Source: Dialister sp900541485 (GTDB taxonomy: Bacteria; Bacillota; Negativicutes; Veillonellales; Dialisteraceae). Taken from it: 64,000 nucleotides of DNA. The stretch lies in NCBI GenBank assembly GCA_965119665.1, contig OZ221974.1, forward strand, positions 1,553,611 through 1,617,610, written 5' to 3'. Positions 52,771 to 59,501 of this stretch are shown here, piece after piece. The notes beneath the pieces were generated by a model. That model did no database searches. It saw only the letters and a list, made by a program, of their open reading frames with translations, and was not told the origin of the DNA. Positions within the stretch are counted from its first letter, which is position 1. Each line of letters begins with the position of its first letter. The position numbers and the translations under genes were made by a program.

Positions 52771-52799
52771 ATGATACAGAAAATTGTACTTTTTGTCAA
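52771..52799 (-). promoter_or_regulatory. Promoter of the AbiF-associated RNA
   Basis: Minus strand TTGACA (52794-52799), 17 bases, TATCAT (52771-52776). The -35 lies between two copies of AAATTGTACT (52781-52790 and 52802-52811), start-to-start 21 bases, on the plus strand. Confidence 0.8.
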
Positions 52800-52828
52800 A
52801 CAAATTGTACTAATTTGAAAAACATATG

Positions 52829-53827
52829 TTAAATATTTCTTGCCGTGGAAATTTTTGTCTCATTCCATTGAGTGCCGTATTTGTTGTCATCAACGGATTT
52901 TTTTGCACACCAGTATAAAATCATTATGTTATATAAAACTAAGAATATGAATGTGCTAACGGGTAAAATAAACGCTCTTTCTGTTGTGTATCTCATTTGT
53001 AGCTGTATAGGAACATCATATAGAGATGTGATAAATAAAGTTTGTACAAAAAACTTGAACAAGATCCAGTGACCGGACTTGCCGACATCATGTAACCGCC
53101 GCACATATAAACCGTAAATCATGTATTCCGTTACAAAAACGAGAGCGGCGAGCAGGTTTATGACCAATCCGATAACAACATATGAACGGATAGTGAATAA
53201 AATTTGGGCGAGGGAGATGATGAATAGAAATCCTATCGTGCTAACAATAGACAATAACGGGAAATATATCCAAAACTCTTTCCGCGTACTTCTTCCTTTA
53301 AACAGATAAAAGGAGGAATGTAAAAGGTGGTTATACACATCGGGAATGTCAGACGTTTTACAGTGGGAAATGTAAAAAGAATTTATTTTTCTTTTGATGA
53401 AATCCGGAATGAGCTTTTGATAAAGGCTGTATAAAAAATGAGGTATCTTGCGGCCTATGTGTTTATATGCATATCGTAAAGATGTGATAAGTCCGATAAG
53501 AAAGAAAATGATAAAAACGATAGAGGCCCATTCTTTTTTTATAATAGACGTGATGGTAAAATTGTTATTCTGCTTTTTGTGGGCATTTGTCCTGTTGGGT
53601 AGAGGTGATTGTTGCAACTGGTTTTGATTCGTTTCTTCAAAAGGCGTAAAACTTATGTGCTGACGGATAAGTCCGGGGTCTTGTTTCTTTTTCGGTGGAG
53701 GTTCTTTCCCTTCAAGACCTGCATAAAAATCTTCATCGCTCATGTTCAATGCCGTTGATTGGACCGGCTGCATAATCATCATTAAGAAAATAATAATGGT
53801 GAGAAGTGCGTGTATAATTTTTCTCAT
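52829..53827 (-). CDS. DUF805 membrane protein with N-terminal signal/linker
   Basis: 332 residues. A signal peptide or anchor (1-25) leads to a polar Gln/Asn/Pro/Lys-rich segment (about 30-90), a membrane helix (about 100-118), then a DUF805 domain: the FKGRSTRKEFWIYF entry motif, three to four helices and YGLYVRRLHDVGKSGHW with the closing DNKYGTQW. DUF805 is an integral membrane family of unknown role. Normal DUF805 proteins are about 120-150 residues, so this one is extended at its N-terminus. Possibly a prophage-borne exclusion protein; not shown. Confidence 0.8.
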   Translation of the reverse strand: MRKIIHALLTIIIFLMMIMQPVQSTALNMSDEDFYAGLEGKEPPPKKKQDPGLIRQHISFTPFEETNQNQLQQSPLPNRTNAHKKQNNNFTITSIIKKEWASIVFIIFFLIGLITSLRYAYKHIGRKIPHFLYSLYQKLIPDFIKRKINSFYISHCKTSDIPDVYNHLLHSSFYLFKGRSTRKEFWIYFPLLSIVSTIGFLFIISLAQILFTIRSYVVIGLVINLLAALVFVTEYMIYGLYVRRLHDVGKSGHWILFKFFVQTLFITSLYDVPIQLQMRYTTERAFILPVSTFIFLVLYNIMILYWCAKKSVDDNKYGTQWNETKISTARNI

Positions 53828-53888
53828 TTTTATCCTCTTTATATGAAAAAACTTAGTACCATTTTTATTTATTCGGACGGTTCATATA

Positions 53889-54167
53889 TCACAGACCGGA
53901 GTTATATGAATTAATGGCAGAGTTTACTTTTCTGATGGCACTATCTCTTTCTTCAACTATTTGTTGAATGTCATTATTGCAGTTTTCCACATATTTTTTC
54001 CCTTCATCAACATACCGGCCGACTTCTTCGGCGGAGGAATAAGAGGAAATGTAGCCCGAAAATGACGGGTAGTAGCTCATGTTTGAACCGCCATAATAAA
54101 AACCTGCGACATAAGAAATGCTGATGGCAGATAAAAAAGCTGCGGTAATTACAATTTTTTCTTTCAT
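53889..54167 (-). CDS. Small exported or membrane-anchored protein
   Basis: 92 residues from ATG 54167 (AAAGGAG nine bases upstream). One hydrophobic N-terminal segment (KIVITAAFLSAISISYVAGFYYG), a Ser/Tyr/Gly-rich stretch, then a helix (EEVGRYVDEGKKYVENCNNDIQQIVEERDSA). Unknown; it lies between the repressor and the DUF805 gene in the lysogeny operon. Confidence 0.6.
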   Translation of the reverse strand: MKEKIVITAAFLSAISISYVAGFYYGGSNMSYYPSFSGYISSYSSAEEVGRYVDEGKKYVENCNNDIQQIVEERDSAIRKVNSAINSYNSGL

Positions 54168-54192
54168 TTTAAAAGCTCCTTTCAAATAAAAA

Positions 54193-54831
54193 TTACCATG
54201 TGTGACGGGATTCTATTACTTTACCGATAATTTTTACCGGTAATTCTTCGATTTCTTTGTTGCTATAGAAATGTGGCTGATAGACTTCTAAATTTAAACC
54301 GACAAGCATAATACCTGCTTCGGTCTTTTTTATTTGTTTTACTGTGGCGTCATTCCCGTTTACTAAAACAATGGCGGTATCTCCGGTATCTACATCATTT
54401 TGTTTTTTAACGATGACAATATCTCCCGGTTGGAGTTTAGGCGACATAGATTCACCTTTAATTCTTAGTGCAAAATACTCTCCATTTTTTGCCATAGCTT
54501 CCGGAATTTCTTCCCACTCATCAATATCTTCAATGGCTTCTATCGGTATACCGGCGGCCACTCGTCCGAGGACGGGAATGCGGATGCCCTTAGTATGATG
54601 AGAAGTAGTTTCTTTTTCCGACTTATCTTCTATAAGGTCAGACTTTTCTATATTAAAAATATTTGCGATTTTTTCCATTGTGTTCATTCTTGGATATCTG
54701 GATCCGCTTAGCCATGAAGAAACAACAGACTTATTGACACTTAGACGGTTTGCTAAATCTGCTTGATTCATTTGAAAGGAATCGAGATATTCATTTAGGT
54801 TTTTTATAAATATTTTTCTATACTCTTCCAT
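54193..54831 (-). CDS. Phage repressor with S24 peptidase domain (CI/LexA-like)
   Basis: 212 residues. XRE helix-turn-helix (MNQADLANRLSVNKSVVSSWLSGSRYP, about 19-45), a linker with the predicted self-cleavage site RVAAGIP (Ala-Gly), then the S24 domain with the catalytic Ser in KGESMSPKLQPGD and the Lys in DTAIVLVNGNDATVKQIKK. It would hold lysogeny and be inactivated by RecA after DNA damage. Divergent from the Cro-like gene across 141 bases of operator DNA. Confidence 0.95.
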   Translation of the reverse strand: MEEYRKIFIKNLNEYLDSFQMNQADLANRLSVNKSVVSSWLSGSRYPRMNTMEKIANIFNIEKSDLIEDKSEKETTSHHTKGIRIPVLGRVAAGIPIEAIEDIDEWEEIPEAMAKNGEYFALRIKGESMSPKLQPGDIVIVKKQNDVDTGDTAIVLVNGNDATVKQIKKTEAGIMLVGLNLEVYQPHFYSNKEIEELPVKIIGKVIESRHTW

Positions 54832-54896
54832 TTTTTATTCCTCCCAAATTTATTTTATTACAAATAGTGGACGTTTTCAACACTGAAAATAAAAAA

Positions 54897-54940
54897 AGTT
54901 TACTTTAGGTATTGACAATACACTTAAAGTGAACTATAAT
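54897..54940 (+). promoter_or_regulatory. Early promoter with flanking operator half-sites
   Basis: TTGACA (54912-54917) and TATAAT (54935-54940), spacer 17: perfect consensus. AGTTTACTTTA (54897-54907) and TAAAGTGAACT (54925-54935) are an inverted repeat, ten of eleven bases, covering the region before the -35 and into the -10. Confidence 0.85.
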
Positions 54941-54972
54941 TCAGTAAGAACATAAAGGAAAGGAGATTGCAC

Positions 54973-55161
54973 ATGAAAATATCATTGAAAGCCGCTCGTG
55001 TTAATGCAGGACTTACACAGTCAGATGTTGCAAAAAAATTAAGAAAGAACAAACAGACTATCGTCAACTGGGAGAATAGAAAGACTGAAATTGACAAGGC
55101 CAATTTTGAGGCATTGTGTAGATTATATTCTTGCAAAATTGACGATATTTTTTTAAATTAA
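54973..55161 (+). CDS. Cro-like XRE regulator
   Basis: 62 residues from ATG 54973 (GGAG seven bases upstream). Compact XRE domain: LKAARVNAGLTQSDVAKKLRKNKQTIVNWENRKTEI. It is the first gene of the rightward early arm, opposite the S24 repressor, so a Cro-type role is likely. Confidence 0.92.
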   Translation: MKISLKAARVNAGLTQSDVAKKLRKNKQTIVNWENRKTEIDKANFEALCRLYSCKIDDIFLN

Positions 55162-55163
55162 AT

Positions 55164-55181
55164 GTTCACTATTAGTAAACT
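55164..55181. promoter_or_regulatory. Third operator-like palindrome
   Basis: GTTCACT-ATT-AGTAAAC: a palindrome (one central mismatch pair) with the same GTTYACT half-site as the two operators upstream, right after the Cro-like gene. Confidence 0.6.
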
Positions 55182-55204
55182 AAAATGGAAGTGGGGTGAG
55201 GAAA

Positions 55205-55399
55205 GTGAAAGACATAGAACGTTTTATTCGGGAGTATGACTCAAATAAAAAAACAGCGGACGTCACGATAGAAGTAGTAAGGCTTTTATCGGGAATGTCA
55301 CGCTGTGAAGTGAGTGTCGTATTGGCGACAGCTCATATGTTGAGTGATGAGTACTCCGTGTTTCCGGGATTACCGGCGAAGGATTTCCAACATTTGTGA
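55205..55399 (+). CDS. Small early phage protein, helical
   Basis: 64 residues from GTG 55205, five bases after an AGGTGA-type site. MKDIERFIREYDSNKKTADVTIEVVRLLSGM then a hydrophobic helical part. No family recognised. It has the same initiation sequence as the excisionase-like gene at 56,355. Confidence 0.6.
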   Translation: MKDIERFIREYDSNKKTADVTIEVVRLLSGMSRCEVSVVLATAHMLSDEYSVFPGLPAKDFQHL

Positions 55400-55507
55400 A
55401 TAGATCCTTTTGTATTCATTAGCGTAAGCGACAGGTGTTAGTGTCAGGTCGTTACGTTTTGAAAGGTAAAGCATGGTAAGGTCATGTGCTTGTTGTTCAA
55501 TCGTCAT
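55370..55507 (-). CDS. Small minus-strand ORF (45 aa)
   Basis: On the minus strand ATG 55507 is preceded by AAGGGGGGTGA, a near-perfect ribosome site. The product begins MTIEQQAHDLTMLYLSKRND and ends MLEILRR. Such small helical proteins are common in Firmicute phages. It converges on and overlaps the previous gene by 30 bases, so two proteins would be read from opposite strands. Confidence 0.55.
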   Translation of the reverse strand: MTIEQQAHDLTMLYLSKRNDLTLTPVAYANEYKRIYSQMLEILRR

Positions 55508-55579
55508 AATATTCACCCCCTTTCTAATTTCATTATAAAGGGGATTCGCAAGAATTGGATAGAAAGAGAGGTGAGGAAA

Positions 55580-55741
55580 GTGGACATCAAAAATAATATT
55601 GAAAGTTTAGTGTTTGTTTTTAAATGTGAGTACATAAAAGCAGCTATCCGGTATGCAGAAACAGCAGAGGCCACGGCAAAGGATATAGAAATGCTAAACA
55701 TAGCGGCAGATAAGATCATGAAGATTTCCAACCAAGCATGA
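55580..55741 (+). CDS. Small early phage protein (53 aa)
   Basis: From GTG 55580 behind AGAGAGGTGAGGAAA. MDIKNNIESLVFVFKCEYIK then an Ala/Glu-rich helix. No family. Its 3' end overlaps the convergent DUF2321 gene by 26 bases. Confidence 0.6.
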   Translation: MDIKNNIESLVFVFKCEYIKAAIRYAETAEATAKDIEMLNIAADKIMKISNQA

Positions 55742-56285
55742 CTAAAATGGCATCAGAAATATATTCCAAAAGCAGGTTTTTGAGAGATTCTTTAGCGAAC
55801 GGCTCAAGTTTGGCAAAGAGTTTTGAGAATTTTATGGCTGCAATGTTGGATTCGATTGTATCGGTAATCAGATTAGGAAAACATTTTTTCAGTTGTTCCT
55901 TTTGTTCATCGGTTAAAAAATCTGATAGCTCTACAATTTCATCTGCAGTATTTAAGAGACTTTCTGTCCAAGGAAATGGATGACCACAATTATAACAATA
56001 TGCCGGTAATTCCATATCTGCAATTTTTACAGAGGAAACCTGTACGGGTAAGGAATCAAATAAATCAGAGGTACTTGCATACAAGGAATCATAACTTCTT
56101 TGAACAATTTTCTCTGCATAGTAATTGCCTTGGATATTAGATTGACAATGTGGGCATTGAGTAATTGTTTTTGCTCCACATGTAGGACAAAATGTTTTCT
56201 TTTCATTAGGGTATGTATCAATGTTACTAGAAATTATATGTCCACTTTTACAGACCTGTGCAGTAGAGTAATGATATTTTTTCAT
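55716..56285 (-). CDS. DUF2321 zinc-ribbon protein
   Basis: 189 residues on the minus strand, from ATG 56285 (GGAGG eight bases upstream). Several Cys pairs: VCKSGHI, FCPTCGAK, QCPHCQSN, and the family marker YCYNCGHPFPWTE. The C-terminal half is helical and hydrophobic at the end. DUF2321 is an uncharacterised bacterial family. It is opposite to the early genes that flank it, so it may be an independently expressed moron (lysogeny-expressed cargo). Confidence 0.75.
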   Translation of the reverse strand: MKKYHYSTAQVCKSGHIISSNIDTYPNEKKTFCPTCGAKTITQCPHCQSNIQGNYYAEKIVQRSYDSLYASTSDLFDSLPVQVSSVKIADMELPAYCYNCGHPFPWTESLLNTADEIVELSDFLTDEQKEQLKKCFPNLITDTIESNIAAIKFSKLFAKLEPFAKESLKNLLLEYISDAILVMLGWKSS

Positions 56286-56354
56286 AAACATAACCTCCAG
56301 TCTAAGAACATTATATCAAAGTGTACAGGAACAACAGAAAGAGAGGTGAGGAAA

Positions 56355-56609
56355 GTGAAAGACATAGAAGTATATAACAAATTTGCATTCACGGTAGAAG
56401 AGGCGGCGACCGTTTCAGGGATAGGACACAACGCTATCCGGAAGCATATTTTGGAGCATGACTTTCCGTGCTTCAAAGAAGGGGCTAAAAATGTAATCCC
56501 GGCACAAGCCTTTCTCAAATGGCTGAATGACCGTGGAATGGCGAGGGTAGGAATGCCCGTTACATCGTCAATTGTGGATAGAATCCGCAGAAAGAGAGAG
56601 ATGGCATGA
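56355..56609 (+). CDS. Excisionase/MerR-like DNA-binding protein
   Basis: 84 residues from GTG 56355. A winged-helix (HTH_17-like) layout: FAFTVEEAATVSGIGHNAIRKHILEHDFPCFK then AFLKWLNDRGM. Excisionase or regulator. The start region is identical over about 25 bases to that of 55,205. Confidence 0.7.
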   Translation: MKDIEVYNKFAFTVEEAATVSGIGHNAIRKHILEHDFPCFKEGAKNVIPAQAFLKWLNDRGMARVGMPVTSSIVDRIRRKREMA

Positions 56610-56905
56610 ATAAAGCATTAATGATGACCGCCGTATTAGCAGCAGCAACAATAGGAGCAGGCGCTGCGGTAAATGGAAGTCTTGTGCATGATTATCTCTT
56701 CGCCGGAGAGAATCAGTTGATTGAATACCATAAGGAAGTAGCTCCGGGAGAGACCTTATGGGGAATATGCAGCGAAATCGCAACAAGCAAAGAAGATTTG
56801 CGAAAGCTCGTGTGGCAAGCCATGCGAGACAACAACATTAAGGATCCGGGACAGTTGCAGCCGGGGCGAGTTGTGATTGTAAGAGTGAAGGCGGCAAGGC
56901 AATGA
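56606..56905 (+). CDS. LysM membrane protein, YneA-like layout
   Basis: 99 residues: an N-terminal hydrophobic segment (MNKALMMTAVLAAATIGAGA) then a LysM-type module, VAPGETLWGICSEIA through LQPGRVVIVRVK. This short anchor-plus-LysM layout resembles the SOS division inhibitor YneA. Overlaps on both sides (four bases each) place it in the early operon. Division arrest is only an inference. Confidence 0.75.
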   Translation: MNKALMMTAVLAAATIGAGAAVNGSLVHDYLFAGENQLIEYHKEVAPGETLWGICSEIATSKEDLRKLVWQAMRDNNIKDPGQLQPGRVVIVRVKAARQ

Positions 56906-57087
56906 CGGATAAAGAAAAGCTAAAAAAAATCAAGTGTTGGGTAGAAAAGCAAATAGCAGAAAACGATAAAAGACGGATAAAAGCACAGAAAGAAATGAAT
57001 CATCTAAAATCTATGCAAGAAATGATGATTGGAAGTTTTTACTGGAAGGTTCTGAATAAGATTGAAGAAATTGAAAAGGACGACTGA
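56902..57087 (+). CDS. Small coiled-coil phage protein (61 aa)
   Basis: Highly charged helical protein, LKKIKCWVEKQIAENDKRR then HLKSMQEMMIG. No family. Its stop lies inside a hairpin at 57,078-57,107. Confidence 0.65.
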   Translation: MTDKEKLKKIKCWVEKQIAENDKRRIKAQKEMNHLKSMQEMMIGSFYWKVLNKIEEIEKDD

Positions 57088-57135
57088 TAAGGGGTTATCA
57101 ATCGTCCGGGCGGAAAAAGTAGAACATCTTCCGCC
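57078..57135 (+). promoter_or_regulatory. Two consecutive hairpins before the recombination module
   Basis: GGACGACTGATAA / TTATCAATCGTCC (57078-57107, one mismatch) is followed by GGCGGAA / TTCCGCC (57109-57135). Neither has a T tract, so they look like RNA processing or stability elements rather than terminators. Confidence 0.6.
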
Positions 57136-57168
57136 TCCAGTATAACACATTCTAAGGAGGAAAAACTA

Positions 57169-58128
57169 ATGTATACAAATTGCGATTTAATTCTATCGGT
57201 GAAAGAAGCGGAGAACCGTGAAAAGTGGTTAGCCGTGCGAAATCAGGGAATCGGAGGTTCTGATGCTTCCGTGATTATGGGGTTAAATCCTTATAAGTCG
57301 GCCTATCAGTTATGGCTTGAAAAACGGGGAATTGCAGAACCGGAAGATTTGACCGGCCATCCATATATTTACTGGGGACATAAAAACGAGGCGAATATTG
57401 CCGATTGGTTTCAGGAGGAAACCGGAAAGAAAATCCGTCGGCTCGGGACGATTCAAAACAGAAAGAAGCCGTTCATGATTGCCAACGTAGACAGAATGGT
57501 CACCGGAGAAGATGCAGGACTGGAAATCAAGACGGCCGGTGTTTCCCAGTATAAAAAATGGAAAGATGACGAGATTCCGGATAGTTATTATTGCCAGTGT
57601 CTCCACTATATGGCCGTGACGGGCGCCGATTATTGGTATATAGCCGTTCTTTTAGGCGGTAATGATGCAAGATGGAAAAAGATTGAAAGAAACGAGGAAG
57701 ATATACGGGCGCTTATCGATGAAGAGACTAAGTTTTGGGAAATGGTTGAGACGAATCGTCCTCCGGAAATAGACGCCACTGTGTCTTGTGCCAATGCTCT
57801 AAAAATGAAATACAAAGGGAATCCGGGAAGTGAGACGATGCTTCCAAAAGAGGCAGAAAAAATCATAAAGGCATTGGATATGGACAACGAGGCAGAAAAA
57901 GACTTGAAAATAAGCATCCAATTCAAAAAGAACAAGCTTATGGAAATGATGGGGGACTTTGAAGTAGGCCGTATCGGTGACAGAAAAGTTACATGGAAAA
58001 CCACAAAAGGCCGGGAAAGTATTTCTTTAGCAAAGGTAAAGAAAGAAGATGAAGGATCGTATGAGGCACTCAAAGCGGCCGGCCTGATAACAGTGGGGCA
58101 GCCCTCAAGAATACTTAAGGTGTGGTAA
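57169..58128 (+). CDS. YqaJ-family phage exonuclease
   Basis: 319 residues from ATG 57169 (AAGGAGG). Nuclease motifs: RNQGIGGSDASVIMGLNPY, a helix with HKNEANIADWF, then ANVDRMV and LEIKTAG (D...ExK). The C-terminal part is helical, the usual YqaJ layout. It resects DNA ends for RecT-mediated annealing; RecT is encoded 200 bases further on. Confidence 0.93.
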   Translation: MYTNCDLILSVKEAENREKWLAVRNQGIGGSDASVIMGLNPYKSAYQLWLEKRGIAEPEDLTGHPYIYWGHKNEANIADWFQEETGKKIRRLGTIQNRKKPFMIANVDRMVTGEDAGLEIKTAGVSQYKKWKDDEIPDSYYCQCLHYMAVTGADYWYIAVLLGGNDARWKKIERNEEDIRALIDEETKFWEMVETNRPPEIDATVSCANALKMKYKGNPGSETMLPKEAEKIIKALDMDNEAEKDLKISIQFKKNKLMEMMGDFEVGRIGDRKVTWKTTKGRESISLAKVKKEDEGSYEALKAAGLITVGQPSRILKVW

Positions 58129-58331
58129 TGGATAAAGAAGAATTGAGGTCCCTGAAAATCGGGACGAAAGTCAAATGTCAAATAGGATTGAAAGCGCCGC
58201 CGGTTATCGGCGAAGTAGCAGACGTAATCAATGAGTCGGTACTCGTTAAATACGGACACACATCCGCAGGCAGACCGAATCTGCGGTGGATGCATTATAT
58301 GAGTTTAAAAATCATGGAGGCAGAAAAATGA
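58128..58331 (+). CDS. Small phage protein between exonuclease and RecT
   Basis: 67 residues from ATG 58128 (AAGG at 58117-58120). Beta-rich with KIGTKVKCQIGLKAPPVIGEVADV then YGHTSAGRPNLRW. Looks like a small SH3-like barrel; unknown. One-base overlap upstream, four-base overlap downstream. Confidence 0.65.
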   Translation: MDKEELRSLKIGTKVKCQIGLKAPPVIGEVADVINESVLVKYGHTSAGRPNLRWMHYMSLKIMEAEK

Positions 58332-59191
58332 ATGTCAAAGGCGGATTAAAAAATGCAATAGCAGAAAAGAATAAAGAAGTATCAGCAGTACAGGCGATGG
58401 GCGATTTATTGAAAAGGATGCACACGCAAATAGAAAAAGCACTCCCGTCGGTTATTACACCGGAACGGTTTACACGAATTGCCCTGACGGCTTACAGCCG
58501 AAACGAAAAACTGCAAGAATGCACGGCGGAATCCTTTCTCGGCTCGATGATGCAGGCGGCACAGCTCGGGGTCGAGCCAAACACACCACTCGGGCAAGCA
58601 TACCTGATCCCCTATAGAAACAGGGGAGTGATGGAAGTGCAATTCCAACTGGGCTACCGAGGCATGATTGACCTTGCTTATCGCTCGGGAGAGGTCCAGA
58701 ACATCCAAGCACACGAGGTTTACGAGAACGACACATTCGAATACGAGCTCGGCCTCAATCCGAAGCTCCGGCACGTACCGGCACTGAAAGACAGAGGAGA
58801 GGTCATTTTATACTATGCAGTATTCAAGCTGACGAATGGCGGCGTAGGGTTTGAAGTTATGAGCAAAGAGGACGTCGAAGCATTCGCAAAGAAGAAATCG
58901 AAAACATATGGCACCGGACCGTGGCAAAGCGATTTTGATGCAATGGCCAAGAAAACACTTGTGAAAAGATTACTGAAATTCGCGCCGCTGAAATCGGATT
59001 TTGTCCGGGCGGTAACCACCGACGAAACAATCAAGTCAGGGATATCAGAGAACATGGCAGACCTCCCAGACGAAACGGTAACCATTGATGCAGAACCGAC
59101 AGCGGCGGATGAGAATGCGGACTATGAAGAGATTCCGATGCCCGGAGATTTGTATACAGATCCCGAAACCGGGGAAGTAAAGAAAGCATAA
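58328..59191 (+). CDS. recT: RecT single-strand annealing protein
   Basis: 287 residues from ATG 58328 (GGAGG seven bases upstream). The family core includes AAQLGVEPNTPLGQAYLIPY, FQLGYRGMIDLAYRSGEV and VKRLLKFAP. Its acidic tail (PTAADENADYEEIPMPGD) is typical. It anneals complementary single strands during phage recombination. Confidence 0.95.
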   Translation: MNVKGGLKNAIAEKNKEVSAVQAMGDLLKRMHTQIEKALPSVITPERFTRIALTAYSRNEKLQECTAESFLGSMMQAAQLGVEPNTPLGQAYLIPYRNRGVMEVQFQLGYRGMIDLAYRSGEVQNIQAHEVYENDTFEYELGLNPKLRHVPALKDRGEVILYYAVFKLTNGGVGFEVMSKEDVEAFAKKKSKTYGTGPWQSDFDAMAKKTLVKRLLKFAPLKSDFVRAVTTDETIKSGISENMADLPDETVTIDAEPTAADENADYEEIPMPGDLYTDPETGEVKKA

Positions 59192-59201
59192 GGTGGCAGG
59201 A

Positions 59202-59501
59202 ATGGTGTATGGAATACTCAAATCCATGCATGCCGTCGGAAAAGAGAATGCGGTGAGCCGTAAAGCGCTCGCCGCACTTACCGGCCTTTCCGACCGCAGT
59301 GTACGAGGAGAAATAGAAAAAGAAAGAAGAAGCGGCAGGCTGATTTGCTCCCACATGGAAGCGGGCGGCGGATATTACCTCCCAGCCGACGAAATGGAAA
59401 TTAGGGAATATTACAACGCGCAAACAAGCCGGATATCCTCCCTGATTCTCGCAAGAGAGCCATTCAAGCGGGCACTCAATGGTGACGGCTATGGAAGATA
59501 A
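59202..59501 (+). CDS. Small DNA-binding-like protein
   Basis: 99 residues from ATG 59202 (AAGGTGG five bases upstream; a GTG at 59193 overlaps that site). A winged-helix-like pattern: AVSRKALAALTGLSDRSVRGEIEKERRSGRLICSH then GGYYLPADEMEIREYY. Position between recT and the replication gene suggests a phage regulator. Confidence 0.6.
   Translation: MVYGILKSMHAVGKENAVSRKALAALTGLSDRSVRGEIEKERRSGRLICSHMEAGGGYYLPADEMEIREYYNAQTSRISSLILAREPFKRALNGDGYGR

Noticed and set aside
51687..52811. ToxIN-type (type III) toxin-antitoxin system
   Set aside because: There is no tandem-repeat RNA antitoxin, and the protein is HEPN/Abi_2, not the ToxN fold. AbiF-type association is the better fit.
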